NCBI GenBank assembly: GCA_963709355.1
Contig: CAVPVY010000005.1
Location: 62,001-126,000, forward strand
Source of the DNA: PLOWO2-12-38-17 sp963709355
GTDB lineage: Bacteria > Planctomycetota > Brocadiia > Brocadiales > Brocadiaceae
DNA length: 64,000 bases
Reading direction: 5' to 3'
A program made the position numbers and the translations under genes. Under the pieces are notes generated by a model, which saw only the letters and a list, made by a program, of their open reading frames with translations, was not told the origin of the DNA and made no database searches. Below are positions 16,720-25,683 of this stretch, one piece after another; the stretch's first letter is position 1, and the number at the start of each line of letters is the position of its first letter.

Positions 16720-17841
16720 ATGAAGAAGGCATTAATAACAGGGATTACTGGACAAGATGGCTCTTACCTGACAGAATTTCTCTTGTCAAAAGGTTACGAG
16801 GTACATGGTCTTATTCGTCGTGCCAGTACCTTTAACACAGAGAGAATTGACCATCTCTATCAGGACCCTCACAACCCCAATGCACGACTTTTTCTTCATT
16901 ATGGGGACCTCTCTGATTCCGGACAGATAACAAATCTTATTTACAACATCCAGCCCGATGAAATCTACCATTTAGCAGCACAGACTCATGTGCGTGTTAG
17001 TTTTGACATGCCAGAATTTACAGGAGATATTACAGGGCTGGGGACCACGAGGTTGTTGGAGGCAGTTAGAAGAAGTGGCATTAAAACTAAATTATATCAG
17101 GCAAGTAGCAGTGAGATGTTTGGGGACGCCCTACCTCCTCAGCATGAAGAAACCCATTTTAGGCCAAGAAGTCCTTACGCTGCAGCCAAGGTCTATGCCT
17201 ACTGGATGACTGTCAACTATAGAAATGGGTACAATATGTTTGCTTGTAATGGAATACTCTTTAATCATGAATCACCAAGGAGAGGCGAGACATTTGTAAC
17301 AAGAAAAATAACGCGGGCGGTAGCAAATATCATTGTCGGAAAGCAGAAAAAATTATATCTTGGCAATTTGGAAGCCAAAAGAGATTGGGGGTTTGCACCT
17401 GAATATGTGGTATGTCAATGGCTCATGCTCCAACAAGACAGCCCGTGTGATTATGTGATAGGTACAGGCGAAAGTCATTCTGTGAGAGAATTCGTAGAAT
17501 TTGCCTTCAGGCACGTTGGGATTGAATTAGAATGGAAGGGAAGGGGTGTAGACGAAAAAGGTATAGTATGTTCTTTAACTCCCAACATCCAACATCCAAC
17601 CTCAAGCAACATCGGCGATATTCTAATTGAAATAGATCCCAGATACTTCAGACCTACAGAAGTAGACTTCTTACGTGCCGATATTACAAAGGCACAAAGA
17701 AAGCTAGGGTGGACACCCAAGGTCACCTTTCAGGAACTCGTTAAAATAATGGTTGATTCAGATATAGGTTTGGTTGGCTTAAAACCGATTGTCGAAAGTG
17801 AAAAGATGCTGAAACAAAAAGGAATTGATTGGACGCTGTAG
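16720..17841 (+). CDS. gmd: GDP-mannose 4,6-dehydratase
   Basis: 373 residues. Cofactor motif TGITGQDGSYL (7-17), the catalytic Tyr/Lys in SPYAAAKVYAYW, FNHESPRRGETFVTRKI, and the C-terminal IDPRYFRPTEVDFL typical of Gmd. It converts GDP-mannose to the 4-keto-6-deoxy intermediate, which Fcl then turns into GDP-L-fucose. Odd: between DEKGI and GDILIEIDPR, where the family has about five residues, there is an in-frame insert of about 15 residues (near 283-298) encoded by a CCAACATCCAACATCCAACC repeat. The enzyme probably tolerates it, as this is a loop. fcl follows after a broken inserted gene. Confidence 0.93.
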   Translation: MKKALITGITGQDGSYLTEFLLSKGYEVHGLIRRASTFNTERIDHLYQDPHNPNARLFLHYGDLSDSGQITNLIYNIQPDEIYHLAAQTHVRVSFDMPEFTGDITGLGTTRLLEAVRRSGIKTKLYQASSSEMFGDALPPQHEETHFRPRSPYAAAKVYAYWMTVNYRNGYNMFACNGILFNHESPRRGETFVTRKITRAVANIIVGKQKKLYLGNLEAKRDWGFAPEYVVCQWLMLQQDSPCDYVIGTGESHSVREFVEFAFRHVGIELEWKGRGVDEKGIVCSLTPNIQHPTSSNIGDILIEIDPRYFRPTEVDFLRADITKAQRKLGWTPKVTFQELVKIMVDSDIGLVGLKPIVESEKMLKQKGIDWTL

Positions 17842-17847
17842 ACAGTG

Positions 17848-18308
17848 GATAGTAGGCAGTAGGGAGTAAGTAGAATGCAGTACAAAGGGTACAAAGATCT
17901 TAAGGTTTATAATCTTGCATATAAATTAGCGATGGAAATATTCGAAGAAACAAAACATTTTTCAAAAGAGGAAAAGGTTTTCCCTTACAGATTAAATAAG
18001 GAGATCATCAAGAAGTATTCTTGTTAATATAGCAGAAGCGTGGAAGAAAAGGTATTATCCAAAAAGGTTCATTAGCAAAACAATAGATGCTGCTGGCGAG
18101 GCAGATGAAACAGAAGTTTGGTTGGATATATCTAAAGATGCTGGTTATTTAACAGCAGAGAAACATAAATATTTTACTTCTGGATACGATGAAGTTAATC
18201 GTATGCTTCACGGAATAGTAGACAAATCAGAAAAATTTGCTGGAAATAATCGCAACGCCAAGCAGGAATGAGAATATTTTGACTACCTTCCGCTTTCCGC
18301 CTACTATC
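17848..18308. repeat. Inverted repeats framing the four-helix-bundle pseudogene
   Basis: GATAGTAGGC (17848-17857), embedded in AGTAGG/AGGGAGTAAG text directly after the gmd stop, is matched by the reverse complement GCCTACTATC (18299-18308) in related text before fcl (TTCCTTACTGCTTAC). The two flanks are diverged inverted copies that bound the cassette between gmd and fcl. Confidence 0.6.
17875..18271 (+). pseudogene. Four-helix-bundle protein (S23/TIGR02436 type), frameshifted
   Basis: It starts MQYKGYKDLKVYNLAYKLAM and stops early in its first frame near 18027. The second frame resumes with the family signature IRRSSRSILVNIAEAWKKR and runs to TGA at 18269-18271. Compared with the usual SLTDQIRRSSRS, about eight bases are missing at the junction (near 17997), so this is a real deletion and not a homopolymer slip. 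The family is often inserted in rRNA genes or intergenic gaps; its function is uncertain. Here it separates gmd from fcl. Confidence 0.8.
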
Positions 18309-18355
18309 TATTCCTTACTGCTTACTTTTTTCACCTCGGTTGATGGAAGGGGAAA

Positions 18356-19366
18356 ATGACATCTTTCTGGTCTAACAAACGGATAACAGTTACCGGCGGC
18401 AGTGGTTTTCTTGGCTCTTTTGTTGTGGAAAAGCTGAAAGAACGTGGCTGTAAAGATGTATTTGTGCCAAGGAGCAAAGACTACGAACTGGTTGAATATG
18501 AAGCGTGCAAAAGACTTTATAAAGATGCAAAACCAGATATCGTTATACACCTTGCAGCAAGGGTAGGAGGCATAGGCGCCAACCGCACGAATCCGGGTAA
18601 ATTCTTTTATGATAATTTAATGATGGGTGTTCAGATGATGGAGATAGGAAGGCAGGTAGGAATAGAAAAATTTGTTGCCGTAGGTACTATCTGTGCCTAT
18701 CCAAAATTTACTCCAGTGCCTTTTAAAGAAGAGGATTTGTGGAATGGTTATCCGGAAGAGACCAATGCCCCCTATGGTTTGGCAAAGAAGATGCTTTTAG
18801 TCCAGGCGCAGGCATACAAACAGCAATACGGATTTAATGCTATTTATTTATTACCGGTAAATCTTTACGGACCGGTGGATAATTTTGACGTCGAATCTTC
18901 TCATGTAATCCCTGCAATTATAAGAAAATGTGTGGAGGCGATACGTGGGAAAGAGGGTAGGAGTATGGGGTCTGATGCAAACGACTCTTGCCTCTTACCT
19001 CCTGCCTCTGATACCGAATTGCCAACTATCACCGTTTGGGGTACCGGTAATCCCACCCGTGAATTCCTTTACGTTGAGGATGCGGCAGAGGGAATACTTC
19101 TCGCTACTGAGCGATATAATAAATCCGACCCCGTCAATCTTGGGTCGGGGTTCGAGATTTCCATAAAAGATTTGGTAGGATTGATTACCAAGTTAACAGA
19201 CTTCAAAGGGAGAGTTGTCTGGGACACCTCAAAGCCTGATGGCCAACCCAGGAGAAAGTTGGATACCTCCAGGGCTTATAAAGAATTCGGATTTCAGGCT
19301 ATTGTAAGCCTTGAGGAAGGGTTGAAGAGGACAATTAAGTGGTATATGGACAATAGATTATTGTAA
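18356..19366 (+). CDS. fcl: GDP-L-fucose synthase
   Basis: 336 residues of the SDR family. NADP site TGGSGFLGSFVVEKL near 11-25, HLAARVGGIGANRTNP near 62-77 (family-specific), GTICAYPKFTPVPFKE near 119-134, and the catalytic Tyr/Lys in APYGLAKKMLL. It epimerises and reduces the Gmd product to GDP-L-fucose. Odd: about 20-25 extra residues near 198-222 (GKEGRSMG...CLLPPASD), encoded by repeat DNA with GGTAGGAG and an inverted CTCCTGCC, sit before TVWGTGNPTREFLYV. The frame stays open. Confidence 0.92.
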   Translation: MTSFWSNKRITVTGGSGFLGSFVVEKLKERGCKDVFVPRSKDYELVEYEACKRLYKDAKPDIVIHLAARVGGIGANRTNPGKFFYDNLMMGVQMMEIGRQVGIEKFVAVGTICAYPKFTPVPFKEEDLWNGYPEETNAPYGLAKKMLLVQAQAYKQQYGFNAIYLLPVNLYGPVDNFDVESSHVIPAIIRKCVEAIRGKEGRSMGSDANDSCLLPPASDTELPTITVWGTGNPTREFLYVEDAAEGILLATERYNKSDPVNLGSGFEISIKDLVGLITKLTDFKGRVVWDTSKPDGQPRRKLDTSRAYKEFGFQAIVSLEEGLKRTIKWYMDNRLL

Positions 19367-19611
19367 CTGTCAACAGGGGTTTTTGTATTATGCAAAACCT
19401 ATCCAGAATATACTTCCATGATTTATGGGAAAGAGGATATCCAAGAAAATCTTCAGATGGAAGTTTTAGTATCTTTGGCAAAAGATGGTAATTGGAAATC
19501 GCAGAAAAAACATAGAAGAAAAGATATAGAACCGAGGAAGATAGAATCGAGAAATGAAAGTCCTGGATGTTCTTAAAAAATATTTTGTTGGAACGTAATT
19601 GTATTTATTAA

Positions 19612-20994
19612 ATGAAACATTCATTAATTAAATTTCTACCGTTATTTGTTCGTACAAGATTAGATGGGCGTAATAACCTGCAAAATATCCTGGCAAACAC
19701 TGGCTGGCTTTTTGCCGACCGTATCCTTCGTATGGGCGTTGGATTGTTCGTTGGCGTGTGGATTGCCCGATATATGGGTCCTGAGCAGTTTGGCGTCTAC
19801 AGCTATGCCATCGTATTTGCCGCTATGTTTTCTGCTTTATCCAATTTGGGATTAGATGGAATCGTTGTGCGGAACATAGTTCGTAATCCAGCATCAAAAG
19901 ATGAGATACTGGGTACGGCATTCTTCCTGAAATTCGCTGGGGGAATTATAACCGTAATCGTATCCGTTGGCGCTATTTTATCATTACGCTCAGGCGACAG
20001 CGTAACCTGTTGGCTCGTAGGAATTACTGCAGTTGGGGCAATTTTTCAGGCATTTGATACGATAGATTTTTGGTTTCAATCTCAAGTAAAATCAAAATAT
20101 ACGGTCTATGTCAGGAATGCGGCATTTTTAATCATTGCTTTCGTCAAGATTATACTTATTATGACCCGATCATCGCTCATTGCCTTTGCCTGTGCAGGGC
20201 TGGCTGAGATCGTTTTTGGTACGATTGGACTTGTCATTACCTATCGGTTGCATGGATATTATCTCATAAAATGGCAAGTTAGTCTTCGGTACGCGAAAGA
20301 GCTACTTGCCGATAGTTGGCCGCTGATACTCGCAGGTCTGGCAGTAGGGCTTTTTATGAAAATTGATCAAGTTATGCTGAGAGAAATGGTGGGGAGTGAA
20401 TCAGTAGGGATTTATTCAGCAGCAACGCGTATTTCAGAAGTCTGGTATTTTATTCCTGTCGTAATTGTATCTTCTGTCTCTCCTTCAATCATAGATGCTA
20501 AGAAAATTAGTGAGGATCTCTATTACCAGCGATTGCAAAGGCTTTTTAATCTTATAGCATGGCTAGCGTTTGCGATTGCCATTCCTATAACGTTTTTGTC
20601 GAGACATCTGGTTTTGCTGCTTTTTGGAGAAAGTTATGCAGCTGCAAGTCCGGTTCTAGCAATTCATATTTGGGCAGCACTCTTTTATTTTTTGGGAATT
20701 GCTCAGAGTCCGTGGAATATAACGGAAGGTCTTATGAAGTTATCGTTACAAAGAACGTTAATTACGGCAATTGTAAATATTATCCTTAATCTTATACTTA
20801 TACCTCTTTATTCTGGTATCGGTGCTGCAATTTCTACAGTGACTGCATATGTTTGTGGCGCATTTTTAGCGAATGGAATTAATAAGAAATCACGTCAGGT
20901 GTTTTTTCTTCAAGCGGAATCAATATTTTTCATAAGGTATTTTAAGCAGATAATTGTGAAAAACTTACTTATTCTTTATGAGAGAAAAACCTAG
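19612..20994 (+). CDS. Oligosaccharide flippase of the Wzx/polysaccharide transporter family
   Basis: 460 residues with about 12 membrane helices. The N-terminal block NILANTGWLFADRILRMGVGLFVGVWIARYMGPEQFGVYSYA is typical of the MOP-superfamily flippases that move undecaprenyl-linked repeat units across the inner membrane. It ends in a basic tail, and its last 17 bases overlap the next gene, implying coupling. About 245 bp of non-coding DNA precede it, without a recognisable feature apart from degraded reading frames. No Wzy polymerase is clearly identifiable nearby; one of the large membrane proteins could fill that role. Confidence 0.88.
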   Translation: MKHSLIKFLPLFVRTRLDGRNNLQNILANTGWLFADRILRMGVGLFVGVWIARYMGPEQFGVYSYAIVFAAMFSALSNLGLDGIVVRNIVRNPASKDEILGTAFFLKFAGGIITVIVSVGAILSLRSGDSVTCWLVGITAVGAIFQAFDTIDFWFQSQVKSKYTVYVRNAAFLIIAFVKIILIMTRSSLIAFACAGLAEIVFGTIGLVITYRLHGYYLIKWQVSLRYAKELLADSWPLILAGLAVGLFMKIDQVMLREMVGSESVGIYSAATRISEVWYFIPVVIVSSVSPSIIDAKKISEDLYYQRLQRLFNLIAWLAFAIAIPITFLSRHLVLLLFGESYAAASPVLAIHIWAALFYFLGIAQSPWNITEGLMKLSLQRTLITAIVNIILNLILIPLYSGIGAAISTVTAYVCGAFLANGINKKSRQVFFLQAESIFFIRYFKQIIVKNLLILYERKT

Positions 20995-22483
20995 AATACT
21001 TATTTTTGTTGTTGCTTATGAGGCACAGGCAACGCTCGAAAAAGTTTTAAATAGAATTCCAGAAGATGGTTTTCCTTGCGATACCGAAATTCTAGTTATT
21101 GACGATTCTTCTCAAGATAAAACTTTTGAGGTTGGCGTCAAATATTCTGAAAGCAAGAATAAATATCCTATTACAATCTTATATAATGGAGAAAATCAAG
21201 GATATGGGGGAAACCAAAAACTTGGCTATTCATATGCAATAAACAACAATTTCGATATTGTTGTTTTACTTCATGGTGATGGTCAATATGCCCCTGAGTG
21301 TATACCAACCTTGATTGAACCCTTGCTGGATAAATCTGCCGATGCAGTCTTTGGTTCCCGGATGTTAACAAAAGGCGCTGCACGGAAAGGAGGTATGCCC
21401 CTATACAAATTTATAGGTAACAAAATTCTAACAAAAATTCAAAATTTCTTACTTAAAGAAAATTTTTCCGAGTTTCATTCAGGCTTCAGAGTATATAGTG
21501 TTGCGGCGCTTTCAAAAATTCCTTTTCAATATAATTCAAACGACTTTCATTTTGACACAGAAATAATAATCCAGCTAATCATGGGTAATTTTAAAATTAA
21601 AGAATTACCTATTCCTACATATTACGGAGATGAAATATGCCGGGTGGATGGGGTCAAATATGCCAAGAATGTAATTATGACAACCCTGTTAAGCCGATTT
21701 CACAAAATCAATCTATTGTACGATAGAAAATTTGATCTTCATAAGAACACCAATCTATTCTATGATTTAAAACTGGGGTACAAATCATCTCATACACTCA
21801 CAATACATGAAATAAAACCGGGAAGTCGAGTCTTAGATATCGGCTGTGGTCCAGGGAATTTTGCCAAAGAATTACATAAAAAAAGCTGCGTGACAACAGG
21901 AATAGATGTGTATGAACCTAAAGACAAAGAGTTTTTTAAAAGTTTTTATTTGTGGGATGAGGCAAAAGATATTTTTACACATGATTTAAGCTCTTACGAT
22001 TTTATTCTTCTTTTAGATATTATTGAGCATTTCAAAAGACCAGAAATATTTTTAGACAGTCTAAGAAGGTATGCCAAAGCCAAGCATCCTAAATTGATAG
22101 TCACAACTGGTAATGTGGCTTTTTTTGTAGTGAGATTACAACTGTTTATGGGCTATTTTAATTACGGACAAAGGGGTATTTTAGATATTACCCATACAAG
22201 ACTATACACATTCAAAACGCTTCGAAAACTTTTTGAACAGTGCGGGTTTAACATTGAAAAAGTGCAGGGAATTCCAGCTCCTTTCCCAAAGGCAGTAGGA
22301 CTAAATTTGTTTTCAAAAATATTGCTCTCGATCAATGATTTTTTGATACATGTTTCAAAAGGTCTTTTTTCTTACCAGATATTCATGGTGGCCACTCCCA
22401 CCCCAACAGTTGAGACAATTTTAGCCAATTCTATAAATACCAGCAGGCTAAAAGCACAAGAAATTCTCAATGAGGTGAAATAA
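20978..22483 (+). CDS. Fusion of a GT2 glycosyltransferase and a SAM-dependent methyltransferase
   Basis: 501 residues. Residues 1-235 form a GT2 domain of the dolichyl-phosphate-mannose-synthase type (LIFVVAYEAQATLEKVL, VIDDSSQDKT, LHGDGQYAPE as the DxD-like region, HSGFRVYS). Residues about 260-480 are a class I methyltransferase (RVLDIGCGPGNFAKEL as motif I, LLLDIIEHFKRPE later) with a C-terminal hydrophobic stretch. One protein may thus add and then methylate a sugar, or act on a polyprenyl carrier. It overlaps the flippase gene by 17 bp. Confidence 0.82.
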   Translation: MREKPRILIFVVAYEAQATLEKVLNRIPEDGFPCDTEILVIDDSSQDKTFEVGVKYSESKNKYPITILYNGENQGYGGNQKLGYSYAINNNFDIVVLLHGDGQYAPECIPTLIEPLLDKSADAVFGSRMLTKGAARKGGMPLYKFIGNKILTKIQNFLLKENFSEFHSGFRVYSVAALSKIPFQYNSNDFHFDTEIIIQLIMGNFKIKELPIPTYYGDEICRVDGVKYAKNVIMTTLLSRFHKINLLYDRKFDLHKNTNLFYDLKLGYKSSHTLTIHEIKPGSRVLDIGCGPGNFAKELHKKSCVTTGIDVYEPKDKEFFKSFYLWDEAKDIFTHDLSSYDFILLLDIIEHFKRPEIFLDSLRRYAKAKHPKLIVTTGNVAFFVVRLQLFMGYFNYGQRGILDITHTRLYTFKTLRKLFEQCGFNIEKVQGIPAPFPKAVGLNLFSKILLSINDFLIHVSKGLFSYQIFMVATPTPTVETILANSINTSRLKAQEILNEVK

Positions 22484-22491
22484 TACATTTT

Positions 22492-24114
22492 ATGTTTTCA
22501 TGGTCTAAATCCGGAATAATTACCCTTCTCTGCATTATTGTTGCTTATATTCCGGCAATGATACTGATACAGAAATGCGAGTATTTCCTGGTCAACGATT
22601 TTAGACCTTATCATATAAGTTACTTTGAGAACTGGACGCAAAGATTGTTCGGTTATTTTAATCCTTTCGATACCAACGTATGGTTGCATCGTCCAGTTCC
22701 AGAATCATTTGAATGGTTGTCTTCTTTACTATTTAAAGGTCATCCAGGCATCTGGCATATCGTGTCACTTTCCTTTCGATTCCTCACCATTGCGCTTGTG
22801 TGGAAACTTCTGGGATATTTTAAATGTTCTCATCACGCAAGAATTATTGGAACACTATTTATAGCTTTTTTCCCTGCATTTCCTGAATCACAGCTTATAT
22901 TTGCAGAGACGCTGCTAGTTCCTTTTCTGTTGATAACCTACATAGGTTTTATGGTTATGTATAAAGAGGGAGGGGCGCATAATACAAAGACCTCTCTCGT
23001 CAGCATTACAACGGCTTCATTTATTCTCATGACCATGTGCAAGGAAATATTAGCGCCTCTTTCCTTAATTTTCCTTATCTCTTTTTACTTTGTTCTGTGG
23101 AGAAAACAAACATACGCTCTGAAAATTCTTTACATAATTATGTCATTAGCAACCTTACTCCAACTACAGCGTTGTTATATGACAATCTTTCAACCGTATG
23201 CACATGGTGGTGAAAATACAGGACATTCCATCGTAGGTATGGTCATAAATCTCATGTGGATTTTCGGAGATTCTTTTTTGTTAAGGACAAATATTGCACC
23301 AACGACATTACTCCTATTTTTCTTTTCTATTATTGGAGTTTATCAGATGGTTTGCATGCTAAAAAACAAACAAGCATTTGATGTTGTGGTGTTTTTATGT
23401 TTTTTTTCATTCATAATATGTGTGGCGATCCATGTTTTAACACCATACAAGGCGCTTCGATATCTCTACCCTGTTGCTATTTTATTGGTTCCGATAATAG
23501 CCTATGGTTATGATGCCTTTTCCCCCTCAAAGACCAAAATAAAGACATGGATCTTTAGATATCTCGTCTTTGCAATTTCCCTTTTTAACCTACCTGGTAT
23601 TTATGCTCAGGTACTATCTATGCAGGCATCGAGCAAGGCTGATTGGGCTTTTTTGTCTTATATTGTTCAAAAATATTCTTCAGGCAAGGATATCGTATTT
23701 GTCAAAGACCAGGATTATGAACGCAGTATTTGGACTCAATCAGAATTAAATGGGGTTAATTTAACTGGCCAGCTTAGGTTGGGAAACAATGGGCATATTT
23801 TAGAAGTCGAAAAGTGTTTTGATTTCAAGCATATGAACTCAAATTCAATCGTTGTCTCTACTCCGATTTTATATCCGGATAAAAATAAATTGGACATCCC
23901 TTCGCTTAAGGTTGATAAAACGTTTGATTTTACAAAACAAGGAACGACATATACGTTTCTTTCATATATACAAAGATTTTCCAAAACACTAAATCCATTT
24001 TACCGATTTTTAGCAGAAGGGGGGTCATCGCCATTTCCTGGTCACTACTGGCAGACTTACGTCCCTGTTCTCGAGAATGTGAATCCCGAAATTCCCTATA
24101 TATCGATTGAATAG
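22492..24114 (+). CDS. Polytopic membrane protein, GT-C-like glycosyltransferase candidate
   Basis: 540 residues with about ten hydrophobic segments in the first 400 residues, then a soluble C-terminal part (about 405-540), likely periplasmic. The first loop has NDFRPYHISYFENW, an acidic loop after helix 1, as in GT-C enzymes (ArnT, PMT). It starts 8 bp after the GT2-methyltransferase gene. It could be a polyprenyl-phosphate-sugar-dependent transferase or a polymerase; no specific family was recognised. Confidence 0.6.
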   Translation: MFSWSKSGIITLLCIIVAYIPAMILIQKCEYFLVNDFRPYHISYFENWTQRLFGYFNPFDTNVWLHRPVPESFEWLSSLLFKGHPGIWHIVSLSFRFLTIALVWKLLGYFKCSHHARIIGTLFIAFFPAFPESQLIFAETLLVPFLLITYIGFMVMYKEGGAHNTKTSLVSITTASFILMTMCKEILAPLSLIFLISFYFVLWRKQTYALKILYIIMSLATLLQLQRCYMTIFQPYAHGGENTGHSIVGMVINLMWIFGDSFLLRTNIAPTTLLLFFFSIIGVYQMVCMLKNKQAFDVVVFLCFFSFIICVAIHVLTPYKALRYLYPVAILLVPIIAYGYDAFSPSKTKIKTWIFRYLVFAISLFNLPGIYAQVLSMQASSKADWAFLSYIVQKYSSGKDIVFVKDQDYERSIWTQSELNGVNLTGQLRLGNNGHILEVEKCFDFKHMNSNSIVVSTPILYPDKNKLDIPSLKVDKTFDFTKQGTTYTFLSYIQRFSKTLNPFYRFLAEGGSSPFPGHYWQTYVPVLENVNPEIPYISIE

Positions 24115-24198
24115 AACATATCTTTAAAAATGGTAAATATACTGTTCGCTTATTTTTTTTTTAATCAAGTTAAAGCATCTGAAGGAAAAAAGTGAAAA

Positions 24199-25662
24199 AT
24201 GAACCTCTTGCTCATAAACCCATATTTTGAAGGCCGAGTTTATACACCATCTATCGGTCTTCTTGTACTTGCTACCATAGTACGCAGGGAAATGGATATA
24301 CAAGTACGAGTCTTAGAGCCATCGCTTCAGGGGTATTCTTTTCAACAGGTTGTAGACTTTGCAAAAGACTATACTCATATAGGCATTTCCTGTTATACCG
24401 AGTCACGTTTTTCCTCGGTGGACCTTGCGCAGGCAATTAAAGGGGTAGACCACAATAAAGTGCTCATATTTGGAGGTCCTCACGTTACGTCTCTGGCTAG
24501 TTCCTTTTTGAAAGAGTATCCTTCTATTGATTTCATGATTCGTTCTGACGGAGAAAAGGCATTATTAGGGATTCTCAAGGGATCTGCTTCCTCGGATCTT
24601 CCTGGGCTTGTATATCGAGGAACGAATGGGCAAATTATTGAAAACCCAATAATAAGAGATAAAAAGGTCAATTGCCTGGATATTGATTACGATTTTATAG
24701 AAGATGTTATTGTTGACTGGAAGGATTTTGAAGTACCGGGATGGCTTTTCAAGAAAAGGCATCTGCCTATAATGGCCTCAATGGGATGTCCGTTTCAATG
24801 CCGTTTTTGTGCGGCGCCAGAACTAGGAGGCGGTTTGTGGCGTGGCACCGAACCGTCCGTTCTGGTTGATCACATGGAGAGGCTTATCAAGGAGCGCAGG
24901 ATTGGTTATTTTCGCTTTTATGACCCTCTTTTTACAGCCAATGAAAAGAAAATTCAGGAATTCTGCAAAATAATTATAGAACGAAAGATATCGGTAAACT
25001 TTCGAGTCGATATCAGGGTTGGTACGCGCAAAAATACCCTCGAATTGTTGAAACGAGCAGGCTGTGATGTTGTAGGATTTGGAGTGGAAACTGGTTCTGA
25101 TAAACTTTTAAAAGTAGTCGGTAAGGGTGTTTCAAGACGCCAGGTCCTTGAAACTATTCAAGATTGCAAGGAATTGGGGTTTTGGATTATTGGTTTCTTT
25201 ATTTACTTTTTTCCCAACGAAGACGAGCATGATCGAAAGCAGACTATGGATTTGTTTAAATATTTTGATGTTTTGAATATCCAATTTTTTAAGATTTATC
25301 CAGGGACCTCATACTACCAAGAGTTCATTACAGAAAAGTTCATACAAGAATCCTTTTGGTTTGACCGATCGATTCCTTCGGATACTTATTTTTGCAAGGA
25401 GACTTTTCCTCGCGCAGAGTTTTCTATTAACGAGGGGATGAGGAAAATCGCCATGTCGTATGACCTTATCAACTTAAAATCTTTCGGTAATAGTTTTAAA
25501 AGAAATGGTTGGAAGGCACTGATGTCTTTGGCCTATTCAGCTGCCCATTATACGTTATTGCGTTCTGATATTTTGTTTAATCTAAAAAATTATCTTGCTC
25601 GACGCGGAGTCCTTGAGCCTCTCAAAAGGTTGTTGGCACTCGTCAGAGTTAACCCTTGGTGA
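24199..25662 (+). CDS. B12-binding-type radical SAM protein (first of a tandem pair)
   Basis: 487 residues. The N-terminal cobalamin-binding-like domain (1-150; LLINPYFEGR, IFGGPHVT) lacks the DxHxxG lower-ligand motif, as many members do. The radical SAM core carries C197-x3-C201-x2-C204 in GCPFQCRFC, followed by GVETGSDKLLKVVGKG. The family includes HpnR, BchE and P- or C-methylases that act on unreactive carbons. Related in architecture and wording to the next gene (YFRFYDPLFTANEK versus YFRFYDDLFTVNKK), so probably a tandem duplicate. In this locus a role in modifying a glycan or lipid carrier is inferred. Confidence 0.85.
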   Translation: MNLLLINPYFEGRVYTPSIGLLVLATIVRREMDIQVRVLEPSLQGYSFQQVVDFAKDYTHIGISCYTESRFSSVDLAQAIKGVDHNKVLIFGGPHVTSLASSFLKEYPSIDFMIRSDGEKALLGILKGSASSDLPGLVYRGTNGQIIENPIIRDKKVNCLDIDYDFIEDVIVDWKDFEVPGWLFKKRHLPIMASMGCPFQCRFCAAPELGGGLWRGTEPSVLVDHMERLIKERRIGYFRFYDPLFTANEKKIQEFCKIIIERKISVNFRVDIRVGTRKNTLELLKRAGCDVVGFGVETGSDKLLKVVGKGVSRRQVLETIQDCKELGFWIIGFFIYFFPNEDEHDRKQTMDLFKYFDVLNIQFFKIYPGTSYYQEFITEKFIQESFWFDRSIPSDTYFCKETFPRAEFSINEGMRKIAMSYDLINLKSFGNSFKRNGWKALMSLAYSAAHYTLLRSDILFNLKNYLARRGVLEPLKRLLALVRVNPW

Positions 25663-25683
25663 TGTATCCGAGAATGGCTTACT

